In this document: piece after piece, positions 31,972-43,136 of the stretch
Layout of the letters: every line of letters starts with the position of its first letter
How positions within the stretch are numbered: position 1 is the first letter of the stretch
Assembly (NCBI RefSeq): GCF_024868665.1
Contig: NC_079907.1
Coordinates: 18,805,000 to 18,868,999 of the forward strand
Origin: Triplophysa rosa
Taxonomy: Eukaryota; Chordata; Actinopteri; Cypriniformes; Nemacheilidae
DNA: 64,000 bases
Direction of reading: 5' to 3'
The notes under the pieces: model-generated
What the model saw: the letters and a program-made list of their open reading frames with translations, nothing else
Database searches by the model: none
Told to the model about the DNA's origin: nothing
Made by a program: the position numbers and the translations under genes

Positions 31972-33192
31972 CACTCACCTAAAGGATTATTAGGAACACC
32001 ATACTAATACGGTGTTTGACCCCCTTTCGCCTTCAGAACTGCCTTAATTCTACGTGGCATTGATTCAACAAGGTGCTGAAAGCATTCTTTAGAAATGTTG
32101 GCCCATATTGATAGGATAGCATCTTGCAGTTGATGGAGATTTGTGGGATGCACATCCAGGGCACGAAGCTCCCGTTCCACCACATCCCAAAGATGTTCTA
32201 TCGGGTTGAGATCTGGTGACTGTGGGGGCCATTCTAGTACAGTGAACTCATTGTCATGTTCAAGAAACCAATTTGAAATGATTCGAGCTTTGTGACATGG
32301 TGCATTATCCTGCTGGAAGTAGCCATTAGAGGATGGGTACATGGTGGTCATAAAGGGATGGACATGGTCAGAAACAATGCTCAGGTAGGCCGTGGCATTT
32401 AAACGATGCCCAATTGGCACTAAGGGGCCTAAAGTGTGCCAAGAAAACATCCCCCACACCATTACACCACCACCACCAGCCTGCACAGTGGTAACAAGGC
32501 ATGATGGATCCATGTTCTCATTCTGTTTACGCCAAATTCTGACTCTACCATTTGAATGTCTCAACAGAAATCGAGACTCATCAGACCAGGCAACATTTTT
32601 CCAGTCTTCAACTGTCCAATTTTGGTGAGCTCGTGCAAATTGTAGCCTCTTTTTCCTATTTGTAGTGGAGATGAGTGGTACCCGGTGGGGTCTTCTGCTG
32701 TTGTAGCCCATCTGCCTCAAGGTTGTGCGTGTTGTGGCTTCACAAATGCTTTGCTGCATACCTCGGTTGTAACGAGTGGTTATTTCAGTCAAAGTTGCTC
32801 TTCTATCAGCTTGAATCAGTCGGCCCATTCTCCTCTGACCTCTAGCATCAACAAGGCATTTTCGCCCACAGGACTGCCGCATACTGGATGTTTTTCCCTT
32901 TTCACACCATTCTTTGTAAACCCTAGAAATGGTTGTGCGTGAAAATCCCAGTAACTGAGCAGATTGTGAAATACTCAGACCGGCCCGTCTGGCACCAACA
33001 ACCATGCCACGCTCAAAATTGCTTAAATCACCTTTCTTTCCCATTCTGACATTCAGTTTGGAGTTCAGGAGATTGTCTTGACCAGGACCACACCCCTAAA
33101 TGCATTGAAGCAACTGCCATGTGATTGGTTGATTAGATAATTGCATTAATGAGAAATTGAACAGGTGTTCCTAATAATCCTTTAGGTGAGTG
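31972..33192 (-). mobile_element. Tc1/mariner transposon, DD36E type, full length
   Basis: Inverted ends CACTCACCTAAAGGATTATT at 31972 and AATAATCCTTTAGGTGAGTG ending at 33192 are bordered by TA (31970-31971, 33193-33194). The element is 1221 bp and carries one intact transposase on the minus strand. A second copy of the left end (31619 to about 31656) lies before the SINE. It is inserted in the RT gene of the L2. Complete ends and an open transposase suggest recent arrival. Confidence 0.92.
32004..33044 (-). CDS. Tc1/mariner DD36E transposase, intact
   Basis: This 346-residue transposase would cut and paste its own element at TA sites. It has N-terminal helix-turn-helix DNA-binding domains: first near residues 8-50 (LSNFERGMVVGARRAGLSIS, QLLGFSRTTISRVYKEW), second near 60-125 with a basic RRPHR stretch. 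The DDE catalytic domain has WSDESRF (first Asp), GGGGVMVWG (glycine-rich box), FQQDNAPCH (second Asp) and LNPIEHLWD (Glu). I count 36 residues between the second Asp and the Glu, which places it with DD36E enzymes rather than classical DD34E Tc1. The length is normal, there is no stop, and the ATG start sits about 150 bases inside the right end. It could be active. Confidence 0.93.
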   Translation of the reverse strand: MGKKGDLSNFERGMVVGARRAGLSISQSAQLLGFSRTTISRVYKEWCEKGKTSSMRQSCGRKCLVDARGQRRMGRLIQADRRATLTEITTRYNRGMQQSICEATTRTTLRQMGYNSRRPHRVPLISTTNRKKRLQFARAHQNWTVEDWKNVAWSDESRFLLRHSNGRVRIWRKQNENMDPSCLVTTVQAGGGGVMVWGMFSWHTLGPLVPIGHRLNATAYLSIVSDHVHPFMTTMYPSSNGYFQQDNAPCHKARIISNWFLEHDNEFTVLEWPPQSPDLNPIEHLWDVVERELRALDVHPTNLHQLQDAILSIWANISKECFQHLVESMPRRIKAVLKAKGGQTPY

Positions 33193-33505
33193 TATATAGG
33201 TCTTTAACTGTATTTGTTGGAGTAACAGTGCAGCCTTCAATTTGTAGGTTATAATCCGAAATATTCTGCTCATGTGTCTTTGGTTCAATAAGTAATATTT
33301 CTATTTTATTAGAATTTAAAAGAAGGAAATTACAAGTCATCCAATGTTTTATATCTTCGATGCACTCTGCCAATTTGGATAGCTGGAAGGAATCATGTGG
33401 TCTTGATGAGATATATAGCTGAGTATCATCTGCATAACAGTGGAAGCTAATTCCATGTTTTCTAATAATGTTTCCAAGGAGAAGCATGTATATGGAGAAT
33501 AGCAT
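33182..33505 (-). pseudogene. L2 RT core fragment
   Basis: The frame carries LFSIYMLLLGNIIRKHGISF, then HCYADDTQLYISSRP with the catalytic Asp pair, then LNSNKIEILLIEP and the VKDLY block where the insertion occurs. It is cut at its 5' side near 33506, leaving no RT motif A or B. A matching order is seen in the larger L2 (48950-49150). Confidence 0.85.
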
Positions 33506-33506
33506 T

Positions 33507-35425
33507 ATGTGCTATTATAGACAGTACAGTTTAATGCAGTACAGTTGAACCAACTTTGTTTGGAAAATATTTTTTTAATACAATATCCTCTTCTTAATAT
33601 TAGTTCGAGCCATAAAATGATTGGATTCTTGAAAAGATGTAATTATTGATTGTTATCATTGTGTAATGAATGCAGGTGTGCAGGAAAAAAAAAATCTCAG
33701 CTTTCATTATTTCCATAATGTGCATGCAAACATGTTAATAAAGTTTATGTTAAAGGCGGGGTGTCAGATTTCTCTTAGCCATTGTTGACGTTCAAATCAC
33801 CTAAACAAACACACCCTTACCCCCATCTTTCGCTTTCGTCAGTGCTCTGCTCAACTACTGTCCGTCCTGTGCACTGTGCACCTTACTGCTGATTGGCTAC
33901 AAGGTTGTTTTGGTACTCGACCCGACTTTGTCTAAACAAGCATAATTCGGAAACCGGATACCTCGCCTGCAAGTATGTTGAAGATACTTTAATATTTTCC
34001 CAATACTTCCCCAGTATTGTTGCACTGTAGGAATAGTGGGCATGCAAGGGAAGTTTGTATAATGCATTGTGTTGCATACTTCTTGCACACAGCATGTTTT
34101 AAAGAAAAAAAGTGATAGAAAAAGTAACGAGTGTCTATTTACAGTGAGTACAAATTTGCACAAGCTCCGCCCACCAATATGTGATTGAAATAGAAAAAAG
34201 TGTAAGTAGGACACTACTTCAAACAGTGACTGCAGTGGCGTAAATTGTCAAGTCTGAATAGCTTGGCAGGGGAGACTGGGGCTCTAATCCACCTCTTGCT
34301 GAAAACACTCTTTAATCTTTTTCTATTACCTTACAGATCATAAATGCATTTTCTTTCAATAAAATTGATTTAAGACTTAAAATTCATTTTCATTCATAAA
34401 GTTTAGGTTTAGAGTAAGGTTAGGGGTAGGTGTAGGGCTTTAATATCTCAAAAAATTGCCATCATTTTAATATTTTTTATAAATATAGTGATTTTCACTG
34501 TGTTATTATTGCATAATGTTTAATGCACAATAATACTGAGGTACAAATAGTTACCTTATCTGCCACTATTTATAAGTAAATAGCATATAACTACTATTTC
34601 AACTTAATTCACAGAAAATACAGTTATTTTTGGTTAGTGTAAATAGCATATCGCTAAGAAATGCTGCTATTTTCACTTAGTGTAAACAGAACCTACTGCT
34701 ATTTAAACTTAGTGCAAATAGCCGCTGCCAAAAAGTAATGGGGGCCTGTGCCCCGGTAGAGCTTTAAGTGTAGCAATGCCCCTGTTTTAGAGGTCATTTT
34801 TATATAAGAGAGAGAGCTGTACCTGTTTGCATGAGGCTCGAGTGAAGATTTGGGGAAAAACTTTCAGCCGTTGAGTCTAATAAGAGCAGACAAGCATGTG
34901 CAAAGCTTCTCTCAGGCTCAGGGAACAAGCTGACAGCTGACAAAGCAAGCAGAGAGACAACAGCGAGACACCAGTCCAACGACCTCAACTCCACCACACG
35001 AGCTCTGTCTTCAACATATCATCTCAGACGACCTCTTCTGTTTGGGCAGTGAGGTCAACTGCATTTTAATGGGATCCTGTTGAAAAGGGAATCAAATCAG
35101 GATTTTACATTTTTCAATATATATTTTTCCTTAAATAGTAACGAGATTAAATGGAGCACAAACCTTTGTTTTTCAGGTGTTTTTCCTGACACTCCAGTAA
35201 TCTCACATATATCTCTTCTAGGGTCTCTAAAGAGCTCTTAACTGCCTCAAACTCTGTTCATGTTCACCAACTACCCAAGCTTGCCACCAAAAATCAAAAC
35301 TACTCTCATTTAATTCTCCTGTTAAGAAATGATCTGACACATGCTATCCACTTATTTTTGAACACTCTTACTAGTGTCAATAACACTTTTTACCCAATCC
35401 CAATTCTATTTTATAGCCCTTCACC
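33507..35425. other. AT-rich spacer without recognised gene
   Basis: No supported gene. Between 34540 and 34730 the motif tagtgtaaatag recurs several times with variation, suggesting a decayed non-autonomous transposon, but ends could not be defined. Confidence 0.45.
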
Positions 35426-36110
35426 TAGTGCTGTAGTACTCGAGTCCGGTCTCGAGTACTAGTCGAGTCCGGTCCCATGTTTTTTAATGGTCTCGGACTT
35501 GGTCATTGGACTCGAAAATGTTCTAGTCGGTCTCGTCCGAGTCCAGCGATATATGTTTTATTTTCTCCTTCAAAACAAAACATTGATAGAGCAATATTCT
35601 TGTGATCCGAAAACTAATGATCCGAAAACTGTTGCCGACTCTCGACTCTAGAACGAGAGCTGCGCGTGCTCATAAATTCTCTCTTCACACAGCAGTTCAG
35701 TTCAGTGTGTGCTGTTGTTGTAACTAAATAACTCTGGTATATTGGTTCAAGTCCGCGGGACTGTCATGCACGCCAGAAAGTGAATAACTTAATTAATTTG
35801 TGGATAATATTAAGTGTTTACGGGAGATGCTAAACGGGAACGATTCAGCTGAACTGGTTCCACCGGTTCACTAAAAAGAAAGAACCGGTTCAAATGAACG
35901 ATTCGTCCGCGGCGCGAACCAGCATCAATCATTCATCAGGCACGATGTCAGCGAGCAGCGGCATAATACAGATTGGTTTTACAAACCATAATAAATGTAT
36001 CGACAGTGCGCTTAAAAGGAAACTTTTTGCATCAAAACTTTCCCCGAAACATGTGGGACAACATCCAATTTCGTAAGACACCTGCAAAGGCATCACAAAG
36101 AGAGGTAAGT
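35426..36110 (+). mobile_element. hAT transposon left-end fragment with BED-finger exon
   Basis: The sequence starts tagtgctgtagtactcgagt at 35426 and continues with repeated cgagtcc/gtctcg units, resembling subterminal repeats of hAT elements. Further in, an exon-like frame ends in a BED-finger remnant (RHLQRHHKER) followed by a splice donor (gag|gtaagt near 36101). The complementary right end was not found downstream, so the element is truncated or its end lies in changed sequence. Confidence 0.55.
35894..36102 (+). pseudogene. BED zinc-finger exon of hAT transposase, frameshifted
   Basis: One frame begins ATGAACGATTCG and stays open for 60 codons. In a shifted frame the 3' end reads RHLQRHHKER (near 36076-36105), the His pair of a BED finger, then a splice donor. 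The preceding AAACATGTGGGACAAC (NMWDN) is the usual Trp-containing block of BED fingers. The expected Cys pair is altered. At least one indel separates the two parts. Confidence 0.5.
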
Positions 36111-38258
36111 TAATGCCATGTTTCAGAGTTAGCAATGCATTTGAGTATTTTAGAAAGTTTGGAAAGTAGGGCTTAAAGATAAGATTGATCGTATTTTTAT
36201 TGTCATTGTGATGAACATGTTATTTAAGGATGGGCACCGACGTGCTTATAAACGAGCCGTGGAGCCTCTGCTCTTTCAAGCGGCTCCTCTATCGAACACG
36301 CACGTGCACGGGCGGGCACACACACGCACAAAAGTGTTCATTGCTGCACAACCTTGCAGTTAGCAGGGCTGATAAAAATGTTCCTTAAAAAAGTAATTGT
36401 TGTGAATTCCCCCTCTAAGTATATTGTGTTTTACCGGTGTGACGCATGAGGTTACGAGGTACGTAAGTTACGTAATGCAGTGTTTCTAGGGCAGGCGACT
36501 TAGCGCAGCTGCTTATTCATAGAGTTAATCAGACGCAGTTGTCCGTCAGCAGACTAGCACTAGGGTCGTTTTCATGCGCTAGATAAAGTTTATAAACCAG
36601 TAAGTTTGCATTTATGTTTGCTAACAATGGCACAGTTTGTGTAATGCGATTGCCATCTGTGTAATTCTTATGTTGGTTACGAGATAACTTTTATGTTTGC
36701 ACTTGCACCTGCAGTACATTAGCCCGCTAGCATCTCGGCTCGTGCTGGAAATGTTTCCACAATTTCTAGTTGTCATTTAATGTTCTTGGTGCTCTGATAT
36801 TTGTCAGGACTTAGCATTATTACTGGCTGTATAAATGTTTGTAATTGCCATACTTGGTAATTGCCAAGTCGGATTTCAAGTGTTATATTGCATTGCGCTA
36901 TGTAACGTATGATTATAATGGACAAGCCTTGGTTAAGATTTTGTATATTTAAACAATGCACATATTGTTTATTGAATTTGTAATTTAAGTTGTGATCTCA
37001 TTTATCCTATTTACATATTGATTTCTGTTATTTTATTTATTTCAGAGGGCTAAAAACATTCCCTTAAGAATGGGACACCACTACTACACTGTCATACGTC
37101 ATTATAATACGTCACTGAACGTTCGGAGATGCGGCAATGTTTATCACAAACGTCAAAGATGCTGCTGTCAGATGTAATCATATCAGTTTTGTGGATTACA
37201 GCCTAAAAAGTGACAGGGTGATTGCATTCCGGAGACGGCCCTGGTTACAGTTACTTTTTTGCAGTTGTATATGTTGCAGTTCTTTCGTGCAATCAGTAAT
37301 GCGTTATGTTAGCAAAATTTTGCAACTTTTTATTAAGTATTCAAGACAAGAAACTGAACACAACATTAAATTGAACATACACATGATGATTTTTTGTTGT
37401 TTAAATCTTTTTTAAAGGCTTACATTATACTCGCATGAAAATTTCATAGCCCTTTGTTTGAAGTGAGGTCCCGAAAAATCTTCGTTTGAAAGGCTTCATG
37501 GCCCTTCCCCTTACCCCTACCCCTCCAACCATGAGAGAATCGAGATACCTCTACCCCTTCACATGAACGTGCTAAACAGAGGGGTAGGGGAAATTGTAGG
37601 GGAAGGGGTAGAAATGGGATTGGGCCTTAATTTAGTGTTTTTCCTGTTTTTTCTAATGGGATACACCTAAAACACAGTTATCAGTCAAAATCTGCCAAGA
37701 CTTGAAGTAATTCAATGTAACAAATCATGAAACATTTATAATTTTTTGATGCCGATGTTTTTAGATCTAAATCAAATAAAAGCCAGACCTAGTTTTATAC
37801 AGATGTGATAACATGGGGTGAAACTGTTTGATTTTGGGGTAAAACCTGAAATGTGCTGAAAGATTCGAAATCCTTCGCAAAATTCATTATAGTTATTTAA
37901 CGGAATGAAGTTTATTTTGTGGTTCAAATAAATTACATGTTTGGCATGTCAAAAATGTTACAGCAGCTGTTGCAAATTTATTGGCTTTTTTACTGTGCTT
38001 TTAATGCTGTTTTAAATCAAGTTAAATCCATTTTTAATAAGTTGTTTTTAACCGTTAGCAAAAATCTTTTACTTAGAAATTAATATTACATTGTAAATAA
38101 CAGTATAAATTACTTTAAATTGTTGTTCCTTAACCCTTTGCACTTTAAAAATAAAGGGAACAATAGAAGAACACTTTTTGTTTTCTCAAAGAACCCTTCA
38201 GTCAAAGGTTCTTAAAAGAACAATTTGAAGAATTTGGTTCTAAAATTAGATAAATCAT
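36111..38258. other. Spacer with unrecognised sequence
   Basis: Mostly AT-rich with no supported gene. A G/C-rich inverted pair at 37501-37609 is listed separately. The frame at 37137-37415 shows no known domain. Confidence 0.45.
37501..37609. repeat. Inverted CCCCTA / TAGGGG clusters
   Basis: A pyrimidine-rich arm ccccttacccctacccct (37507-37524) is matched about 55 bases later by purine-rich aggggtaggggaaa and gtaggggaaggggtag (37579-37611). The following gaaatgggattgggcc resembles transposon ends seen in fish. It is probably a decayed terminal region of a DNA transposon; no boundary was proven. Confidence 0.4.
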
Positions 38259-38406
38259 GTTCCCTTTCTGTCGGTCTCTCGACGTTGTGTCGAACCGACA
38301 GATGGGGTTCGTCCTTGAGAACCAATCACTTCCGACTTCTTAGAAAAGGCCAATGAAAATTAGCGAATGAAATTTGCATGCCGGACTCCGCCCCGGGATA
38401 TCCGGG

Positions 38407-38414
38407 TATAAAAG
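38407..38414 (+). promoter_or_regulatory. TATA box candidate in left ITR of DIRS copy 4
   Basis: TATAAAAG lies in ccgggtataaaagggagacg, about 200 bases before the first gag Met (38615). The right terminal repeat carries the same motif inverted (near 43982-43990), pointing inward. Confidence 0.55.
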
Positions 38415-38614
38415 GGAGACGGCGTGCCTCATTCATTCACCTTTTGTTCTTCGGAGCCTTCGCTCATGATCAACAGACTTCGCTACAAGACTGCCGGCTC
38501 TACGACGTGGTGCAGCGGACTGTCCCTTCCTGCAGCGACTTCCCCTGGGCATCTCGGCGGTTCCAGAAGTGTTCGAGTTTTTTTCTCTAAAAGAGCAAAT
38601 TTCTCCAGCGTGGC

Positions 38615-40395
38615 ATGTCCCGCTGTTCTCGTGGGTGCAACACACTCATCGAGGAGGGGGACGGACACGATGTCTGCTTCCAGTACGCTGGGGCAGATGT
38701 TGTGGATACGTCCTGCCCGCATTGCGGGCGGCTGACGATTCAGACGTTGCGTCACGGGTGGCTGTGTTCCCACGGGACTCAGCCACCACCTTGTCTGCTT
38801 CCCGTTCCGTGACGGCAGGACTACGGCTCTGCCGCCCGCTACGGCGAGCAGCGAGGGTGATATGAGGATTACTGTGAGCGCTAATCCGTCAGCCACTGGC
38901 TCGCGGACCGTTCGCACCTCGCCTTGCTCGTCTGACCATTCCCCATAAGACGGTCCACCGTCTTATTCCTCAACGTATCGGACACGGTACGTGATGATGA
39001 GATGTCTGTTGCAGCATGGGAGGGTGACTTACTGGCATCAGACTCCGACGATTCCTTGACGCTCCCTCCCTCGGGGGGTCGAGATCAGGAAGAAGCGGAT
39101 GTCGAAATGTCAGCCATGCTTTCCCGGGCCGCCGGCATTGGGTTGCGGTGCACCGCACTGCCTCTCCCAATGCTCGCGGCTGGATACACGGTACATCTTG
39201 CTTGAGAGCGGCTCCAAGCCGCACTCGCCCTCGGTGCCGTGTTCCCCCGGAAGTGCATGAGGAACCTAGTACGACCTGGAACGCCCCCTTCGGCGCTTAC
39301 ACGTCAACTAGTTCCATCACCCTTTCTTCCCTTGATGGTGGGGCAGCTAGAGGATACATCGATGTCCCCCCGGGGCTTGACCTATACTCCGTCCAAAGCA
39401 TGTAGGCTTTTCGGCATCTGAGGTGTCAAGAGCTTACTCTGCTGCGGGCCAAGCTTGTCCCCTCTCTCCATGTTATGGCCTTCCTGAAAGCCAATGCGCG
39501 GAGAGAGCTCCACGAGGGTAAGACCGACCCAGCGCTTATGCAGGAACTCCGCGGCTTCACCGACCTCGCTCTCGGGCGAACAAGGTGATCACGCGGGCCC
39601 TGGGTCGGGCGATGTCCACACTTGTGGTCCAGGAGAGACACCTCTGGCTGAACCTTGCACAGGTGAGTAACTCTGAGAAAGTCTGCTTTCTTGATGCACC
39701 CATCTCGCAAGGGGGGGCTGTTTGGTGATACTGTCGAGTTCGACAGTTAGGGAGCAGACAGAGGATATCACGTATGTCCTCCCCAGCCGCGACTCGACCG
39801 CCCTCTGGCCGCCGAGATCCCGTGCACCGTCTGCTTCCCAGCAGCACTGGTCCTCTTCGAGACATCGAAGAGGAGACCACCACCCCATCAGCAGCCGCGG
39901 TGAAAGCCAATGCGGCCCTCATGGGAAGACCCCAGGGAGTTCGAGAATACCTTTCTAAAAGTTTTCTCCCTCTCTGGGCGTTTATCACAGCCGCTCTCAC
40001 CCTCTACACGACGGTGTTCGGCAACTCGACGTTGCGTCACGGCGAGACCCAATGTCGAGGATAATCAGCAGCCTAAGCACTCTCAATCGACGGTGCTTTG
40101 TGCCACATCATCGTCTGGGTATTATCACAGCCGCTCTCACCCTCTACACGACGGTGTTCGGCAACTCGACGTTGCGGCAAGACCCAATGTCGAGGATAAT
40201 CATCAGCCTAAGCACTCTCATTCGATGGTGCGTTGTGCTACATCATCGCCAGGCAGGTAAAACTGCAGAGCCGATCTCCTCTCCGGGGGCCCCCCCACGG
40301 CGAGGGATCCGCACTGCCAGCCATCGAACCACCCCCGGGAGGTCGATGAAGCAGAACGTACCCCTAGCCTCCCTGTCTCGGTCCCTGGGAGCCTG
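38615..40395 (+). pseudogene. DIRS gag-like region, decayed, with duplication (copy 4)
   Basis: The best start is MSRCSRGCNTLIEEGDGHD at 38615, followed by CFQYAGADVVDTSCPHCGR, a Cys/His cluster similar in position to that of copy 2 gag. The frame is lost near 38810. Homology to copy 3 continues through an acidic serine-rich stretch (39040), an EVHEEPSTTWNAPF block (39255) and DLYSVQSM (39395). A 140-bp unit is duplicated at 39982-40258. Gag would bind element RNA; this copy is non-functional. Confidence 0.65.
39982..40258 (+). repeat. 140-bp direct tandem duplication inside DIRS gag (copy 4)
   Basis: Unit 1 (39982-40121) and unit 2 (40122-40258) both begin ttatcacagccgctctcacc and include ggtgttcggcaactcgacgt and cctaagcactctca. 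Unit 2 lacks five bases next to gttgcg. Copy 3 has only one unit, so the duplication arose in this copy or its recent ancestor. Confidence 0.92.
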
Positions 40396-40499
40396 ACAAG
40401 AGCTTCCCAAACCGTCACGGTGACTACGGGATACGGTCCGTCTCGGCTACGCGATCCAACTCCCCGGACGCCCGCCCAAGTTTCGGGGCATCCTCTTAA

Positions 40500-41980
40500 C
40501 CTCAGCAGAGGCAAGGATGCCCCGTGCTTCGGGCCGAGGTCGCCACCCCTCTGGTGAGGAAGCGATCGTGCTCGTCCCTCTAGCCGAGATGTTCAACGGG
40601 TTTTACAGCCCGTACTTCATCGTCCCCAAAAGAGCGGGGGTCGCTAGATCTGCGTACCCTGAACAGGCACCTACTCAAGCTGCCGTTCAGGATGCTCACG
40701 CAGAAGCGCATCCTGGCATCTGTCAGATGTCAAGATGGATTCATGGCAATCGACCTGAAGGACGCTTACTCTCATGTCTCTTTTCCCTCGTCATCGCCCG
40801 TTCCTACGGTTCGCTTTCGAGGGTCAGGCATATTAGTACAGAGTCCTCCCCTTCGGTCTGTCCCTGTCCCCACGAGTCTTCACGAAGATCGTGGAAGCCG
40901 CCCTCACTCCCCTCAGGGAGAGAGGTGTGCGGGTACTAAACTATCTCGACGACTGGCTCATTTGACACACTCGTGAGATCTGTTATGTACACACAGGGAC
41001 CTAGTGCTTCGGCACCTAGATCGATTGGGACCACAGGTCAACCGAAAAGGAGCAAGCTCTCCTCTGTGCAGAGCATACTCTTTTTTGGTATGGAACTCAA
41101 CTCTGTCTCCATTACAGCGCGACTGCGCTCAGTCAGTGTTGAACTGCCTGGAATATTTCAAGCAGTCAGCGGGAGGAGGCTCCTGGGTACATGGCATCCT
41201 CGACGGTGGTGATACCCCTCAGGTTGATGCACATGAGACCGCTCCAACACTGGCTACAGAGTCGAGTTCCCTGGAGAGCGTGGCACACCGGCAGCAGGCG
41301 GATGGTGATTACGCTTTTCTGCCGACGCACCCTAACCCCTTGGTCTTCAATGACCTTTTTTACGGACGGGGGTCCCTCTCGGGCAGGCGAGACGCGTCAG
41401 GGTCGACAGACGCCTCCCTGCAGGGTTGGGGTGCCGTGTGCAACGGGCACGCAGTGTCAGGGCGATGGACGGGCCCCCGCCTGCGCAGGCATATCAACTG
41501 CCTAGAGTTGTTGGATGTGCTACCCGCACTGAAGGGGTTACAACCTCTCGTGCAGAACAAGCACGTGCTGGTCCGGTCGGACTGCACAACTGCCGTAGCG
41601 TTTTTAACCGCCAGGGTGGCGTTCGCTTATGGCAGCTAACACGACTCGCCCGACGCCTCCTCCTGTGGAGTCCGCAGGGCCACACATATCCCAGGTGACC
41701 TGAACCAGACAGCCGATGTGCTCTCTCGTCAGTTGACGCCTCGCGGAGAGTGGCGACTCCACCCCCGCGTAGCCAGCTCATTGGGGACAGTCAGGGCGGG
41801 CTCAGGTAGACCCCTTCGCCTCCCTGGACACCACCCATTGCCGCTAAGGTACTCCCTGCCTCGGCACGGAGGCTCTAGCGCACAGCTGGCCGTGGGACAA
41901 GCGGAAGTACGTCTTCCCCCAGTGAGCCTCACTGCACAGACCCTGTGCAAGGTCAGGGAAGAGGAGCATCAAGTGTACTA
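40500..41980 (+). pseudogene. DIRS RT/RNase H, frameshifted (copy 4)
   Basis: RT blocks seen across frames are NGFYSPYFIVPKR (40597), GFMAIDLKDAYSHVSFP (40740, catalytic Asp), and LNYLDDWLI then a stop (near 40940). The YLDD pair is intact, in contrast to copy 3. RNase H follows with GSTDASLQGWGAVCNG (41400, first Asp), HINCLELLDVLPALKGLQPL and LVRSDCTTAVAF. Then come IPGDLNQTADVLSRQ and GEWRLHP in another frame. Several single-base indels disable it. A stop directly follows the YLDD block (tga at 40964-40966). Confidence 0.8.
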
Positions 41981-41989
41981 GTTGCGCCA

Positions 41990-43136
41990 TACTGGCCCAA
42001 CCGGACTTGGTTCTCGGAGCTAATGCTCTTGACGACAGCTCCCCCCTGGCCGATTCCCCTGACGAAGGACCTGCTTTCCCAGGGGAAGGGCACGTTATGG
42101 CATCACGGGCTAGACCTCTGGAACCTCCATGTCTGGCCCCTGGACGGAGCGAGAAGATCCTGAGTGGCCTAACCCCTGCGGCGGTTAAGACCACTACTCA
42201 GGCTAGGGCCCTGGCCACTAGGTGACGATACGCCTAGTGGTGCCTCTTCTCATCCTGGTGCTCTTCTCGAAGAGAAGACCCGCGGAGTTGCTTGATCAAG
42301 TGGGTGCGGTCCTTCCAGAGACTCGAGAATAATCTCTCCCCTTCCACACTGAACGTGTATGTAGCCGCTGTTGCCGCTCATCACAACCCAGTTGCTGGTA
42401 GTCTCTAGGACAGCACAACCTGATCATTTGGTTCCTAGGGGTGCGGGAAGGCTACCACCTCACCCACGCTCCGTACCCTCTTACGACCTTGATGCGGTCC
42501 TGGAGCCCCTCGGAGATGCCGCTCTTTCTCACTTCACGATGAAGACGGCTCTCGGGAGGACGCTCAAGAGGGTAGCGGACCTACAAGCATTCTCCGTGTC
42601 CACAGATTGCCTAGAACTCGGGCCCGGTTATTCTCATGCTATCCTGAGGCCCGGCTACGTGCCCAAAGTTCCCACCACTCCCCCGAGACACCAGGTGGTG
42701 AACTTACAGGCACTCCCCACCGGGGAGGAAGACCCAACCCCATCCGTGTTGTGTCCAGTACGCGCATTGCTTCTCTGCTTGGACCGCACGCAGAGCCGAA
42801 GTAGCTCTGAGCAGCTCTTTGTCTGTTTTGGAGATCAGCAGGGAGGGCTGTCTCAAACAGAGATTGGCGCATTGGATCATGGACGCCGTCACTATGGCGT
42901 ACCTGTCCTAGTTCGCCTACGCCCACTGGGTGAGAGCTCTCTCCACACGGAGTACAGCCTCCTCGTGGGCACTGGCTCTTGGCGCTTCTCTGGCAGACAT
43001 CTGCAGAGCTGCGGGTTGGGCTACACTCATCACCTTCACGAGGTCCTACAGCCTTCGCGTAAAACCGGTCGGCGAGTCTTGCGGGCATCAGGCAAGACCG
43101 GCGACCGGTAGGGTGTACGCCTATGACAGTACCTGA
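41990..43136 (+). pseudogene. DIRS tyrosine recombinase with LSTR box (copy 4)
   Basis: The catalytic part is largely open from 42371 (246 codons). The first Arg lies in ALGRTLKRVADLQAFS (near 42545-42590), and the NLQALPTGEEDPTPSVLCPV linker follows. Continuing in the frame of 42930, the active-site box reads RALSTRS where family members have RAHSTRG, so the catalytic His is replaced by Leu (codon 42939-42941). The Tyr nucleophile is kept in TRSYSLRV. Unlike copies 1 and 3, the TRSTAS codons are present. A frameshift lies between 42870 and 42930. Confidence 0.8.

Larger units (their letters stand above)
30831..33506 (-). mobile_element. L2 LINE, 5'-truncated and split by nested insertions
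   Basis: The minus strand starts inside the RT at 33505 (LFSIYMLLLGNIIRKHG), includes YADDTQLYIS (catalytic pair) and runs to VKDLY at about 33200. After the insertion it resumes near 31600 with LDSNLSFKNHISNVTKTAF and continues to the C-terminal block at 31359-31024 (LSTLHWLPIKYRIDFK, GSRAFSYVAPKLWNSLP). The 3' tail (31020-30831) ends with TTGAA-type units. This tail is shared with the SINE copies at 2995 and 59794. The insertion between 31619 and 33192 is a SINE plus a mariner. Confidence 0.88.
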
